From positions 158,535-222,534 of the forward strand of contig CAWGYT010000012.1 in assembly GCA_963826795.1 (NCBI GenBank): a DNA stretch of 64,000 bases. The letters run 5' to 3'. The notes under the pieces were generated by a model, which was given only the letters and a program-made list of their open reading frames with translations, was not told the origin of the DNA and ran no database searches. This document shows, in pieces, positions 1-9,194 of the stretch (positions are counted from its first letter, which is position 1; every line of letters starts with the position of its first letter). Made by a program: the position numbers and the translations under genes. This stretch comes from CAWGYT01 sp963826795. Lineage in GTDB: Bacteria > Planctomycetota > Planctomycetia > Pirellulales > Pirellulaceae.

Positions 1-1
1 A

Positions 2-172
2 GCTTGCCTGCTGCTGCGAACGGTCCACGAGCTCTCCTATTTTGAAATCTCGGAACTGTTGCACATCCCGGAGGGGACGGCGATGAGTCACGTTCACCGC
101 ACTCGGCGCTCGATGCGAGAGATGCTGAGGGAGCACGTCGAGCCGGCCGCCGCAAAGGACGATTCACGATGA
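2..172 (+). CDS. ECF RNA polymerase sigma factor, C-terminal fragment (region 4)
   Basis: The gene is cut by the left edge of the window, leaving about 56 codons that end in TGA. The visible protein has the helix-turn-helix of sigma region 4, with the segment LSYFEISELLHIPEGTAMSH followed by a basic HRTRRSMRE helix, which in ECF sigma factors contacts the -35 element. The last bases form ATGA with the next gene, so the two are translationally coupled. That overlap and the anti-sigma-like product downstream suggest a sigma/anti-sigma operon. The subfamily cannot be decided without the missing region 2. Confidence 0.8.
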   Translation, partial: ACLLLRTVHELSYFEISELLHIPEGTAMSHVHRTRRSMREMLREHVEPAAAKDDSR

Positions 173-966
173 GCGACCGTGAGAGTTCGCGATCGGAGGA
201 TTATTCCGAGAGGCTTGAGGCGTACCTTGACGGCCTTCTCACGCCGGATGAGCGACTGTCCGCTCAACGGCAATTTGAGCAGGATCCGGGTGTGCTGGCA
301 GAAATCAAATTGCAGAATCAGATCGACCAGCAGCTGCGTTCAGCGTTCAACTCGCCTCCAATCACCCCCCTGCCCCTTGGTCCGCATGCTGTCCCCCGAC
401 ATAAGCCGGCCACCACGCGACGGGACGCGGAGCCTCGACGTCGATTTCGCAAGCGATCCAAAGCTGCACTCTGGATGGTCGCCGCCTGCGCGGCCTGGCT
501 GGTCGTGTTCTGGAATTTTCGAGGCGATCAGAATTCGGACGTGAAGTTCGTCCGGCGACCGCTTCGCGAAATCTATCGGGATTGTGTCAGCCAGGGCTTC
601 ACGCCGTATTATGTTTGCGATGATGCGCAGCGCTTTCGTGAGACCTTTGAATTTCGACATCAGACAGGACTCCGTCTGGAACCGATGCCCGAAGATCGTT
701 ACATGGTCGGACTCTCCTATCTCCACGGTCTTAGCCGGTACACGACCGCCATGCTCGCTCGCGTCAAGGGGGCGCCCGTCGTGGTATTTGTCGATCGGCT
801 TGAGAATGACAGCTCACCTCCCAAGCCGGACGGCGACGCGACAATTCACTGCTTTCGTCGACAAGTCGCAGGACTGGTGATGTACGAGCTCACGCCGTTC
901 GGTGAACCATTGGTCACGCCGTATCTCCAGCCAATCGACGAACGTGAGCGTGCACGGACGCGTTGA
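169..966 (+). CDS. anti-sigma-factor-like single-pass membrane protein
   Basis: A 265-residue protein. The N-terminus (about residues 12-60: YSERLEAYLDGLLTPDERLS and following) matches the acidic cytoplasmic start of planctomycete anti-sigma/zf-HC2-like proteins, although no HxxxCxxC zinc motif is present. A hydrophobic segment near residues 101-115 (WMVAACAAWLVVFW) follows a basic stretch, so the roughly 145 C-terminal residues probably lie outside the cytoplasm. The ATG overlaps the stop of the sigma gene (ATGA). By inference it sequesters that sigma factor at the membrane. The C-terminal domain is not one I recognise. Confidence 0.7.
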   Translation: MSDRESSRSEDYSERLEAYLDGLLTPDERLSAQRQFEQDPGVLAEIKLQNQIDQQLRSAFNSPPITPLPLGPHAVPRHKPATTRRDAEPRRRFRKRSKAALWMVAACAAWLVVFWNFRGDQNSDVKFVRRPLREIYRDCVSQGFTPYYVCDDAQRFRETFEFRHQTGLRLEPMPEDRYMVGLSYLHGLSRYTTAMLARVKGAPVVVFVDRLENDSSPPKPDGDATIHCFRRQVAGLVMYELTPFGEPLVTPYLQPIDERERARTR

Positions 967-1182
967 CATCGACTCCGAACGCTCGACGCGACGACCCGCT
1001 CGGAGTTCACAGACTCGAAGCGAACAGCGAAGCCCAACCTCGACGATTACCCGAGAAGCTGCAAGATCCGTTCGCCCGTGCCACATTCTCCTGTTGATCG
1101 TGCGGGCCAACCGTTCGAGCGATCGGACGGAGGTCTTCCCCGCTCTTCCAGGTTTTTGACGAACAGAAATAGGAGACACCTC

Positions 1183-2640
1183 ATGCGTCTCACGAACGTT
1201 GGGTTCATCATCGCTGCGCTGGCAATCAAAGCGATCGCGGTCCCGCAATGTTTCGCTCAGTTGCTGGACCCAATCCCCGAACCGATCGGCAAGAGCACGA
1301 TCCAGATCGAATTGCAGCCAGTCGCAAGCGGATTGTCCGCTCCGAACTACTTGACAACGGCACCCCAAGATCGCGGCCGCCTATTCGTGGTCGACCAGGC
1401 AGGATCGGTCCGTCTGATTCAAAATGGGCAACTGTCCGACACTCCGTTCCTGAACGTCAGCGAACGTTTGCCGCAACTTGGAGTCCGCGGCACATTCGAT
1501 GAGACCGATTTTGACGAGCGAGGGTTGCTGGGATTAGCGTTTCACCCCGGCTTCAACGATGTAAACTCAGCGGGACATGGCAAGCTTTACACGTATCACA
1601 GCGAGCCGGTGGGTGGGGCGGCGGATTTCACCGTACCGCTGCCGGCCGACGCGTCGTTCAATCATCAATCGGTCATTTCTGAATGGACCGTCGACGCGAC
1701 GGACCTCAACCGGGTTGATCCCAACTCGCGCCGGGAGTTGATGCGGGTTGATCAACCTCAATTCAACCACAACGCGGGCATGATCGATTTCGGACCCGAC
1801 CAGTTCCTGTATATTGCGTTCGGTGATGGGGGACAGGCCGACGATAACGCGCCGGGACACGGCGAGATCGGTAACGGCCAAAACCCCACCAATGTACTTG
1901 GCAGTCTCCTGAGAATCGACGTCCTGGGAAACAACAGCATCAACGGGCAATACGGAATTCCAGACGATAATCCGTTTGTCGGACAGGCCGGGATGCTGGA
2001 CGAAATCTTCGCCTATGGCTTTCGCAATCCGTTTCGCTTCAGCTTTGACGACGAATCCTCCCGCCTGATCGTGGCGGACGTCGGACAGCGCAACATCGAG
2101 GAAGTTGACATCGTGACGGCCGGCGGCAACTACGGCTGGAGGCTGAAAGAGGGAACCTTCGCCTTCGATTTCACAACCGGTGACATCTCGGAGGATGTAG
2201 CGGGTCTGCCTGCCGACCTGATCGATCCCGTCCTGCAATATGATCACGACGAAGGTCTCTCGATCATTGGCGGTTTCGTCTACCGCGGTCGTGAAATTCC
2301 TGAATTAGAGGGCAAGTATGTGTTCGGGGATTTCTCCACTGAATTTGGCAACCCCCGCGGAAGACTGCTGATCGGTGATTTGGAGACAGGTGTGATCGAG
2401 GAATTGACGATTGGCCTCGAGGGTCGCGAATTGGGGCTGTATGTCAAGGGTTTTGGAGAGGATGCCGACGGCGAACTGCATTTGCTGGCAGGCACCAACC
2501 TGGGACCGTTTGGCAGCAGCGGCCAGGTGCTGCGGATCACCCCTGTCCCTGAACCTGCCGCCGTCCTGCTGACTTGGATTGCGACGTTGGGGCTGTTCCT
2601 CGTCGCCAGAACCCGGCCAAGCTCAAGCACGCGTCCGTGA
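1183..2640 (+). CDS. secreted PQQ-dependent sugar dehydrogenase (glucose/sorbosone dehydrogenase family) with PEP-CTERM signal
   Basis: The ATG at 1183 is preceded by AGGAGAC and opens a signal peptide (MRLTNVGFIIAALAIKAIAV), so I prefer it to the longer frame that begins at 1078. The mature protein is a soluble glucose dehydrogenase/sorbosone dehydrogenase beta-propeller, with family landmarks such as RGLLGLAFHPGF, LYIAFGDGGQADD, FAYGFRNPFRFSFD and GGNYGWRLKEG. It ends with a VPEPAAVLL motif, a hydrophobic helix and basic residues, which is a PEP-CTERM sorting signal handled by an exosortase. Known members oxidise aldoses with PQQ; the substrate here is unknown. It is 485 aa long, about normal for the family plus the tail. 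Confidence 0.85.
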   Translation: MRLTNVGFIIAALAIKAIAVPQCFAQLLDPIPEPIGKSTIQIELQPVASGLSAPNYLTTAPQDRGRLFVVDQAGSVRLIQNGQLSDTPFLNVSERLPQLGVRGTFDETDFDERGLLGLAFHPGFNDVNSAGHGKLYTYHSEPVGGAADFTVPLPADASFNHQSVISEWTVDATDLNRVDPNSRRELMRVDQPQFNHNAGMIDFGPDQFLYIAFGDGGQADDNAPGHGEIGNGQNPTNVLGSLLRIDVLGNNSINGQYGIPDDNPFVGQAGMLDEIFAYGFRNPFRFSFDDESSRLIVADVGQRNIEEVDIVTAGGNYGWRLKEGTFAFDFTTGDISEDVAGLPADLIDPVLQYDHDEGLSIIGGFVYRGREIPELEGKYVFGDFSTEFGNPRGRLLIGDLETGVIEELTIGLEGRELGLYVKGFGEDADGELHLLAGTNLGPFGSSGQVLRITPVPEPAAVLLTWIATLGLFLVARTRPSSSTRP

Positions 2641-2674
2641 AGAACGGGAGGGCCAACGACGGGAGGGCGCCGCT

Positions 2675-3800
2675 CTAGACCTGGGTTTTCCGTCGCGCAC
2701 CGACGCTTGTGACGGAGATCATTGCCCAGCCGGCTAAAATCAACGCGATGGTTGCCGGCTCGGGCACGCTGACTGCGGGGGGTTGCGGGCCGAGTTCGTA
2801 GCCACCATCCTGAAACGCGGCCACCAAATCGGTCGTATCGAACTCTCCGTCGCCGCTCCAATCACCGGTCGCCCAGACCGAATTCCCCGCGACGCCATCC
2901 TCATACTCGCCGGCCTGAAATACCTCAATCAGATCCCCCGAATCGAATTCCCCATCCAGATTGGCGTCACCAAAGAACGTCCGCTGGAGATCCTTGACCC
3001 AGTACACGCGATCCTCGTCGCTGACGAGCGAGTCCCGATTCAGATCGTAGATCGCGTCCTGGTTGTCGGTCCTCACGGCGAACGAGAGCGAATCAATTCC
3101 CACGGTGAAATCGACCGTCAAGCGAGGCCTCACGGCTTCGCTCAGCGCTCTCGCGGGATGCGAATCGCTTGGCCGTCCCCCCACGACCCTCGTCACCGAC
3201 CAGAGCCCAGCCGAAATTGGACGAGGGATCATCCAGCCAGCGCTGCACGTCCGCGGCCAGTTCGGGACCCGGCCAGGTATACTGCCCGTTACCGGAAACG
3301 GACAACGTCGCCGACGGAGTCGCAATGAAATCACCGCCTGGCGTTTGCCACAATTGCTCGGCCGAGAACGTGTGAATCCAGGTGGCATCTCCTGGCTCGG
3401 CCGGGGCCCCACGCCCCTCTTGGCTGCCGGCATTCGAGGCCGACTCGCCCCAATCGCTGGTGACACGATGCAGGCTGACGTCGCGACCCGGTGAAATCGT
3501 CCGATTCATCTCCAATCGGAGACTCGCCAAGTTGATTTTTGAGTCAGCGGGAATCGAGCTGAGGTCGAATGCGATCAAACCTCGCCGGATTTCGCCCGAC
3601 TGAGTCGTTCCTGCGAAGAGGTATTGCCCACTGCCGTTGCTCAACGTCCCCGCGTCATCTTGAAACAGCGTATTGTCCTGACTGGCCGTCAGGTCGACAA
3701 TGGCCCCATGCACGGCGGAATCAGGGCCCAGCAGACCCGTGACAAAACAAATTGCAATTGCAATTGCAAACAGCGAGCTACGGCGGTGCGAACAGGACAA
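2675..3800 (-). CDS. DNRLRE/CBM96-like secreted protein with dockerin-type repeat and PEP-CTERM tail, frameshifted
   Basis: Two overlapping minus frames make one protein. The upstream frame (from ATG at 3800) has a signal peptide, then a DNRLRE-type beta-sandwich: ASQDNTLFQDDAGTLSNGSG, RGLIAFDLSSIPADSKI and WGLVGDEG-like elements up to AKRFASRE. The reading then continues in another frame as RPRLTVDFTVGIDSL, a dockerin-like EF-hand pair (DANLDGEFDSGDLIEVFQAG, GDWSGDGEFDTTDLVAAFQD) and a VPEPAT...ARRKTQV PEP-CTERM tail. The junction is about 3130-3165. DNRLRE domains are found in extracellular polysaccharide-binding or adhesive proteins. The break is a single indel, either an assembly error or a young mutation. 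Confidence 0.75.
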
Positions 3801-4064
3801 AGTAGGGCTCCCTCGAATTGAGATTGAGAGTTAGGAATGGGGGTGGTGCCGCTCCGGCGAGCATTTCGAACCACCGACCGGCCCGGGAGGGCCCTGGGTT
3901 CGACCGCCTTGGGAATTCCCGAGCGCACTCGTCCCTGAGAGGAATGTCATGGTCGACCGTCGATCTTGCAGCCCCGAACCCATCATGAACCGGAGGCGTT
4001 GCCCTCGATTCTTGGCGTTGCAACACACTTTAGTCACCCTGCATTTTAGAGGAAATCCTTGGCC

Positions 4065-4874
4065 ATGATCACTCACCTGCTGCTCGCCTGCGCCCTTTAC
4101 GGACAGGTGCCGTCCAGCGAGCCATCCCCGGATCGACTCGGCTTGCTCAAGAATTTTCGCGAGGAATTTATTCCGGTGACGCCAGGGCGACAAGGGTTTC
4201 CGCGCGGATTCGCCATGGGCCGGGCCTCCGGGGGAAACGAATGTGAGCGTCCCGTACGGCAGGTGATGATGAGCACGGACTTCGAGGTCGCGCGATACGA
4301 GGTTCCGCAAGACTTGTGGCAGGCCGTGATGGGAGATAACCCCAGTCGTTGGCCGGGCCCTCGGAATTCCGTCGAACAGGTGTCGTTTGACGAGGCCCTC
4401 ACGTTTTGTCAGCGATGCACCGAAATGATGCGCGAGTCCGGGCTGATCCAGGGCAGCCAAACCGTCCGTTTGCCCAGCGAGGCCGAATGGGAATACGTGG
4501 CTCGTGCCGGGACCACGACGATCTACAGCTTCGGCGACTCGGCCGAGGATCTTGGGCGGTTCGCCTGGTTCACTGGAAATGCTGCCGGGAACGACCCTCC
4601 CGTCGGTGCCAAGTCCCCGAACCCCTGGGGTCTTTACGACGTCCACGGCTACCTTTGGGAGTGGTGCCTGGATACGGCTCACGAAAGCTACCAGAGCGCA
4701 CCGCTGGACGATACGGCCTGGATCGATCCGGCCAGGGACCAGCAGCGGGTCCTGCGGGGCGGCAGCTGGAAGGACTCGGGCGATCGGTTGACGTCCAGCT
4801 ACCGGCGATTCGCCTCGCGTCAGCTCCGCGACGACGCGGTCGGCTTGCGCTGTGTCCTTGTGACACGTCCATGA
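4065..4874 (+). CDS. secreted SUMF1 (formylglycine-generating-enzyme-like) domain protein
   Basis: The ATG at 4065 follows AGAGGA by a workable distance and starts a short signal peptide (MITHLLLACALYGQ); a TTG six bases upstream is possible but too close to that site. The product of about 269 aa shows the SUMF1/FGE fold: YEVPQDLWQAVMGDNPSRW, VRLPSEAEWEYVARAGT, GLYDVHGYLWEWCLD and VLRGGSWKDSGDR. The cysteine pair used by true formylglycine-generating enzymes after the RGGSW segment is not present. I therefore infer a non-FGE member of the superfamily, perhaps a binding module, rather than a sulfatase activator. Confidence 0.8.
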   Translation: MITHLLLACALYGQVPSSEPSPDRLGLLKNFREEFIPVTPGRQGFPRGFAMGRASGGNECERPVRQVMMSTDFEVARYEVPQDLWQAVMGDNPSRWPGPRNSVEQVSFDEALTFCQRCTEMMRESGLIQGSQTVRLPSEAEWEYVARAGTTTIYSFGDSAEDLGRFAWFTGNAAGNDPPVGAKSPNPWGLYDVHGYLWEWCLDTAHESYQSAPLDDTAWIDPARDQQRVLRGGSWKDSGDRLTSSYRRFASRQLRDDAVGLRCVLVTRP

Positions 4875-5093
4875 CGCCGTGGCTCACGCCGCGGCCAGAT
4901 TTCATTTAACTTACGCTTGGTCGACCCATTCGCCCGAGCCGGAACAAAGCCCCTGGCCTAGGCAGCTCAGGAAACGTCTGTACTATAATTTCTCGAGTTC
5001 CTTGGCACGGGCGTTGCTTGAAATCGGTTTCCGCTACGTCGGTGGAAGTGTGAGTGCCGCCCGCACGACGATTCAATCGAAGAGGAGAAAGCC

Positions 5094-5450
5094 ATGTCTG
5101 GAATCGTGAAACCCCTCACAATTGCCACCCTGGTGCTGGTGGCAAGCCTCATCACGCTGCCGGCCTCGAGTGCGGTTCAGGCGGGTGGCTGTGGCTGCGT
5201 GACCTGTTGCGAGTGCCCACCGCCACCTCCGCCGCCGGTCAAGACGATCCTGTGCGTAGTGGACCCTTGCACTGGCTGCACGTACGAGGTTTGCGTGATG
5301 GTGCCCGCCGAATGCTGCGGCGAAGTGCCGTGCATGACTTGGCGCCCTGGGATTTTTGGACGCAAGGTGTTGACCTACACTTGGCCCTGCTGCGGGCACT
5401 GTGTGGATGTCGTGATTACGCGACATGGTCGGACGATCGTCCGGGATTAG
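5094..5450 (+). CDS. small Cys-rich secreted protein, function unknown
   Basis: A 118-residue product with a GAGGAGA ribosome site just upstream. Residues 1-30 form a signal peptide ending near SSAVQAGG. The mature part is very rich in cysteine (about 16 in 88 residues), with GCGCVTCCEC, a six-proline run, CVVDPCTGCTYEVCVMVP and a WPCCGHC motif, pointing to disulfide cross-linking outside the cytoplasm. Planctomycetes are known for Cys-rich cell-envelope proteins; I see similarity of composition only and no domain I can name. A likely terminator lies 130 bases downstream. A second Cys-rich gene lies 0.8 kb away on the other strand. Confidence 0.7.
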   Translation: MSGIVKPLTIATLVLVASLITLPASSAVQAGGCGCVTCCECPPPPPPPVKTILCVVDPCTGCTYEVCVMVPAECCGEVPCMTWRPGIFGRKVLTYTWPCCGHCVDVVITRHGRTIVRD

Positions 5451-5579
5451 CTCGAGCGAGGCCGAGATCCGTCGAATTGCAGGCCGGCTCGCTGCGAGCG
5501 GCCAGCGCTCCGTCGCGATGCTGCGGAAGGGCAACAGGGAGCGGATACCGGACGCGATGGGGCAACGTCCTGCCAAGAC

Positions 5580-5608
5580 CGCCGCCCGCCCATTGACGGG
5601 CGGCGTTT
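5580..5608 (+). terminator. intrinsic terminator-like hairpin between convergent genes
   Basis: A perfect 9-bp stem (CGCCGCCCG at 5580-5588 with CGGGCGGCG at 5597-5605) and an 8-base loop, followed by TTT. The T-run is short, so termination on the plus strand is plausible but not certain. Confidence 0.5.
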
Positions 5609-5635
5609 GCGAAGGTTCAGGAGCGGACGACCGGC

Positions 5636-6190
5636 TTAGTCCATCGCCAGGATCAATTTCAGAATGCGAACGGTCGCCTCGTCTTGAGCTCGAATGAAGC
5701 TTCGTTCGTTGGGTCCGTTTTGACCTCGACCCGCCGCGGGGTCGCCCAGCGTCTCCAAGTACTTGATGATTTCCAACTTATCCTCGGCGGCGGCCAACTG
5801 TTTCTCAATGATCGCGCGTAAGATTTGAACCTTGCGTTGAGCCGCTTCGAGATTGAGGCTCGCAATCTGGACTTCCAGGTTGGTGACCACGGCGTTCGGA
5901 CGTAATTTGTTGACCGTTTCGATATTCAAGCGAGCGATCTTCAGCTCTCGAAACGCGTCGGCATAGGAGGTCGCCAACCGGATCAGGTCGTCGGTTGGCG
6001 TCTCCAACGCACTTAACGGCACGACGCCATCGAGGGACATCGACTGCCCTTGTGCGCAGGCCGTGGGCGAGTAGCCGCCGAGTCCCGTAACGGCGAGCAG
6101 GAGGAGGGCCCCGAGCATTCGCGGGGCACGCGGCCGACGGACACTCAGGCGACGAAATGAGTTCGTGAAGCGATTTGCGAATTCGAACAT
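5636..6190 (-). CDS. secreted alpha-helical protein, function unknown
   Basis: The product is about 184 aa. GGAAGG lies nine bases before the ATG at 6190 and only three before the ATG at 6196, which favours the inner start. A basic N-region (RRLSVRRPRAPR) and a hydrophobic core (MLGALLLLAVTGLGGY) make a signal peptide ending near TACAQG. The mature chain is mostly helical, with heptad-like Leu/Ile/Ala spacing from about residue 80 to 150 (ELKIARLNIETVNKL, VQILRAIIEKQLAAAEDKL), so a coiled coil is likely. I do not recognise the family. It is transcribed in the same direction as the Cys-rich gene upstream and the porin beyond. Confidence 0.6.
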   Translation of the reverse strand: MFEFANRFTNSFRRLSVRRPRAPRMLGALLLLAVTGLGGYSPTACAQGQSMSLDGVVPLSALETPTDDLIRLATSYADAFRELKIARLNIETVNKLRPNAVVTNLEVQIASLNLEAAQRKVQILRAIIEKQLAAAEDKLEIIKYLETLGDPAAGRGQNGPNERSFIRAQDEATVRILKLILAMD

Positions 6191-6229
6191 CGACATGTTC
6201 CTTCCACAGACAATTCAGGGTCAATGCGG

Positions 6230-6969
6230 TTAGCGCCGACTCGTCCTCATTAAGGACGGGCCAGGAGCCGCCAGCAACGGCATCTCGCCACTTCCCGGGT
6301 CCGAAACCTCGTCTGAGAGGCGATTAATCGGCGCCGGCGACTGCTCGTCCTCTAGTGTATCGAGCCGGTCCGGGGCACGCGCCACCTGATCGGGCTCCTC
6401 GAACTCCATCCAGCGTACGACCGGGACGATCGTCTGCTTCGCAGGCGGCGCTGCGCCGGAAGATCACTTAACCAAAGCTGGGTTGCCGCCGGCTGCGTGG
6501 GCGATCCGAGAGCCGCGGTGGCTCGGCACGGGTCACACGTCGGCTCGACCAGATACTCGACGGTCGGGACCACCGCCATCACCGTTTTCCGCATCAGTTT
6601 CTTGCGGGGCCGGATGCGTGAATGAGCACCCAGCTTGGCAAGCAATGACGGCCGTGACGCGAACGCCTGGGCACACGCCACATCACACGATCCGTCGCAA
6701 TCCGAATCGCAACTCGTGGCGTGGCAACCGTGGTCGCCCAAACACGATGCGGCACAGTCTCCCCAGCAGATCAACTCCTCGACCACGTCCCATTCGGTCC
6801 GCTCGATGGCTCGAACCGCCGGGACAGCGTGACAGACGCCTCGACCAGCACAGCACGTTTCGCAACCCATCGCGTCGCACGCGGTCGGCTCACAAGCGTC
6901 CGCGGAGACCCGCGCAATGTGGGTCTCGGCGCAGGACATCAGCAGGATTCCATACAGTACAAAATTCAC
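6230..6969 (-). CDS. Cys-rich secreted planctomycete protein, frameshifted near the C-terminus
   Basis: Starts at 6969 with a short hydrophobic leader. The body is Cys-rich (CDAMGCETCCAGRGVC, CWGDCAASCLGDHGC, CDSDCDGSCDVAC) and then has the basic RPRKKLMRK segment followed by VPTVEYLVEPTCDPC, a pattern I associate with small planctomycete envelope proteins. After about 6480 the original frame turns into Arg/Ser-rich nonsense and stops at 6352. Another frame instead reads SSGAAPPAKQTIVPVVRWME..., with normal acidic composition, to a TAA at 6230. I therefore place a one-base indel at about 6466-6480 and the true end at 6230. Function unknown. Confidence 0.6.
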
Positions 6970-7023
6970 GGCGTTCCCCCGTTTCTCGAGCTCGGCCCAA
7001 AAGGCGTCGTCGACGGTGATGAA

Positions 7024-8874
7024 TCAAAAATCAAGCTGCATGCGCAGCGCCAGAATGTCACCCGCGGCGTCCGGCTGAGTTCCTTGCGGACTGTTTTGAG
7101 CCCACGGATGGATCCAGTTCAACATCACGCGGGAGTGCGGATTCCAATACCAGTTCAACCCGACCGTTAAGTCATCCAATTGCTGGTCGTCGAAGTCCGC
7201 GAAGTTGAGGTGCGACCAGCGAAGCGCCAGTTCCCAAGCTCCGAGTCCCGCCTGCGAGCCGCCGGACGTCGGAATGACCCAAAAATTTTCGTGCGGAATC
7301 ACACGACGAAAGACAGCGAAGTTTCGATCGTATGGGCGATTCTCTCCGGTCAAGAACCAACTTCCTTGGACATAGGCCCCGTAGAGGTTCGCAATCCCGC
7401 CACCCAGTTGATCCAGACTGGCCCAGGTCAATTCGCTCTGAACCGAGACGGGGCCCTTGACCCAGGCGAGTTCGCCGTTGAGCACGTGATATCCGTTGGA
7501 GCTGAAGATTCCCGTATCGATGAGTGGATCACCTTGATGGATTTCGGGACGAGCCGAGAATCGAACCGGGCGAAAGACAACGTCGGGTGAATCGAAATCG
7601 TCGCGGCGACGCGGTCGCGTGTAGCAATAGCCGATCCCGGTATGAAACAGACATCGCCCTTCTGTCAGTTCATCGTAATACGGCGTCCAGGTGAAGCGTC
7701 CCAGCAGTCGCACTCCTTGGTTGTCATCCTGGACAATCCGCGTTTGCTCGTTGAAATCATCGAAGAAGGCCCCATAGGACCATGTCATGTTGGCATCGGC
7801 CGAACGATTGTACGCGGCGACGCCAAGCTCACGGCCCGGCAAGAGGCGTGTCGGCAGACTTCGCTCCATAAACGTGAAGAAACGTGTGCTCGTCACGTTC
7901 GCGAGTCCAATCGGAACTCGAAAATGCCCAAATACGAGGTAGCCCAGGCCAGGTAGATCGCGGAGCCCGAGATAGGCATCCTTGACTTCGACTCCCGTTC
8001 GAAACGGCGTCTCCTGGCTGGTCGAATCGGCCTCGAACTCGGGCGCAAACTCGACTTCCAGTTGATAGTCGTATACGCCATAGCCTTCGCCCGCGGCGAA
8101 CAGTCGCAAGCGGCGGAATTCGACGTAGTCCGACTGCCCGCCGAACTGCGCGTCATTGGGCCAATTAACCCAGTCGCCTTCGACACGCCCGCCCCAGGTG
8201 ATCCGTTTCCCAGCGCCACGAACCGTAATCCAGTCCTCGTCGGTGACGTCTTCGCCAATCTCGGTCATGGTCACCGCCTCGCGGACCTTGCGAATCAGCT
8301 CCCGCTGGTTGCCGTCCGGAATCAGGTCCAAAACCCGTTCGTAGTCCTGCTGGATCCACGGATGCTCGTCCTCGCGATCGTCTGCGAACACGGATGTGCG
8401 CGGCGCGAGGCCCGCCGCACCGAGGGCTCCGGACGACGGATAGCCCATCGGTTGACTCGAGATGGACAACGGTCGACCTCGCAGGTCAGTTTCGTCCAAA
8501 GCTCCCAGCTCGCGACCTGACATCGGCCCAGAATCCATGAGTGGCCCAGAATCCACCAGCGGCTCAGAATTCGCGATCGGCTCAGAATTCGCGATCGGCT
8601 CAGCCATCGTGTCGGTCACGAAACCCCGCCCTCCCGCGCCGTCCAACGGCACGATCGGTGGCAACGCCTCATCGCTGGCGCTCATTGACCAGAAGACGGG
8701 CGGTGGATAGGACACGGGCGCCGCGCGGGACGCCGCCCGCGCCGCTTGCGGTGGATTCAGGATCGGGGGCAACGCGTCGTCCGAACGCACGTCGGTCGAT
8801 GTCGCGAGACCCAAGCCAATCGCGACAAGAGCGGCACGCCGAGCCAAGTTGAGTGTCCGCGTAGATGGCCCCAA
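7024..8874 (-). CDS. OprO/OprP-type phosphate-selective porin family protein
   Basis: About 616 aa from a TTG at 8874 that has GGAGGAG directly upstream; a GTG at 8901 is in frame but lacks such a site. A signal peptide (RRAALVAIGLGLATSTDV) is followed by a proline/serine-rich linker with an imperfect repeat, then from about residue 190 a long beta-barrel domain: RITWGGRVEGDWVNW, EFRRLRLFAAGEGYGVYDYQ, FGHFRVPIGLANVTSTR and a final aromatic LRMQLDF strand. This is the arrangement of porin O/P family proteins in planctomycetes. The family sits in the outer membrane and can conduct phosphate or other anions; the substrate here is unknown. Confidence 0.85.
   Translation of the reverse strand: MGPSTRTLNLARRAALVAIGLGLATSTDVRSDDALPPILNPPQAARAASRAAPVSYPPPVFWSMSASDEALPPIVPLDGAGGRGFVTDTMAEPIANSEPIANSEPLVDSGPLMDSGPMSGRELGALDETDLRGRPLSISSQPMGYPSSGALGAAGLAPRTSVFADDREDEHPWIQQDYERVLDLIPDGNQRELIRKVREAVTMTEIGEDVTDEDWITVRGAGKRITWGGRVEGDWVNWPNDAQFGGQSDYVEFRRLRLFAAGEGYGVYDYQLEVEFAPEFEADSTSQETPFRTGVEVKDAYLGLRDLPGLGYLVFGHFRVPIGLANVTSTRFFTFMERSLPTRLLPGRELGVAAYNRSADANMTWSYGAFFDDFNEQTRIVQDDNQGVRLLGRFTWTPYYDELTEGRCLFHTGIGYCYTRPRRRDDFDSPDVVFRPVRFSARPEIHQGDPLIDTGIFSSNGYHVLNGELAWVKGPVSVQSELTWASLDQLGGGIANLYGAYVQGSWFLTGENRPYDRNFAVFRRVIPHENFWVIPTSGGSQAGLGAWELALRWSHLNFADFDDQQLDDLTVGLNWYWNPHSRVMLNWIHPWAQNSPQGTQPDAAGDILALRMQLDF
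8561..8596. repeat. 18-bp tandem repeat inside the porin linker
   Basis: GGCTCAGAATTCGCGATC occurs twice back to back, followed by a partial third copy; diverged copies precede it. In the porin it codes for a repeating (P)IANSE-like hexapeptide that degenerates into LVDSGP and LMDSGP. It is probably a length-variable linker. Confidence 0.8.
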
Positions 8875-9050
8875 AGCGTCTCCTCCCTCGGTCCTTACCA
8901 CAACCGTCTTGTCGTTGGCCGATCACATCGCCGGAGCGAATTCGCCGGTCGATTGGCACCCGACTCGTCGCCGTTTCTTCGCCTCCCGCTCGGGCCCACG
9001 GCCTGCGGGTTCGCCAACGAAACGAGTCCGTCCACCTCGTTGCTAAATAT

Positions 9051-9065
9051 CGTGTTGGCAACACG
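9051..9065. promoter_or_regulatory. 15-bp palindrome upstream of the porin gene
   Basis: CGTGTTGGCAACACG is a perfect inverted repeat (7-bp arms, one central base) about 180 bases before the porin start in an otherwise featureless stretch between two minus-strand genes. It could be an operator. No -10/-35 pair could be placed with confidence next to it. Confidence 0.3.
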
Positions 9066-9194
9066 TACGGATGAGATAAAGTTTGCGGATTCTCCGGATT
9101 GTTCCGGGGAGCGAAGACGCGACCGCCCGCGCAAAAAACGCGCAGACCTCCAGGACAACCCAAATACCTGGGGCGGGTGCCCCGAGACTGCCGC

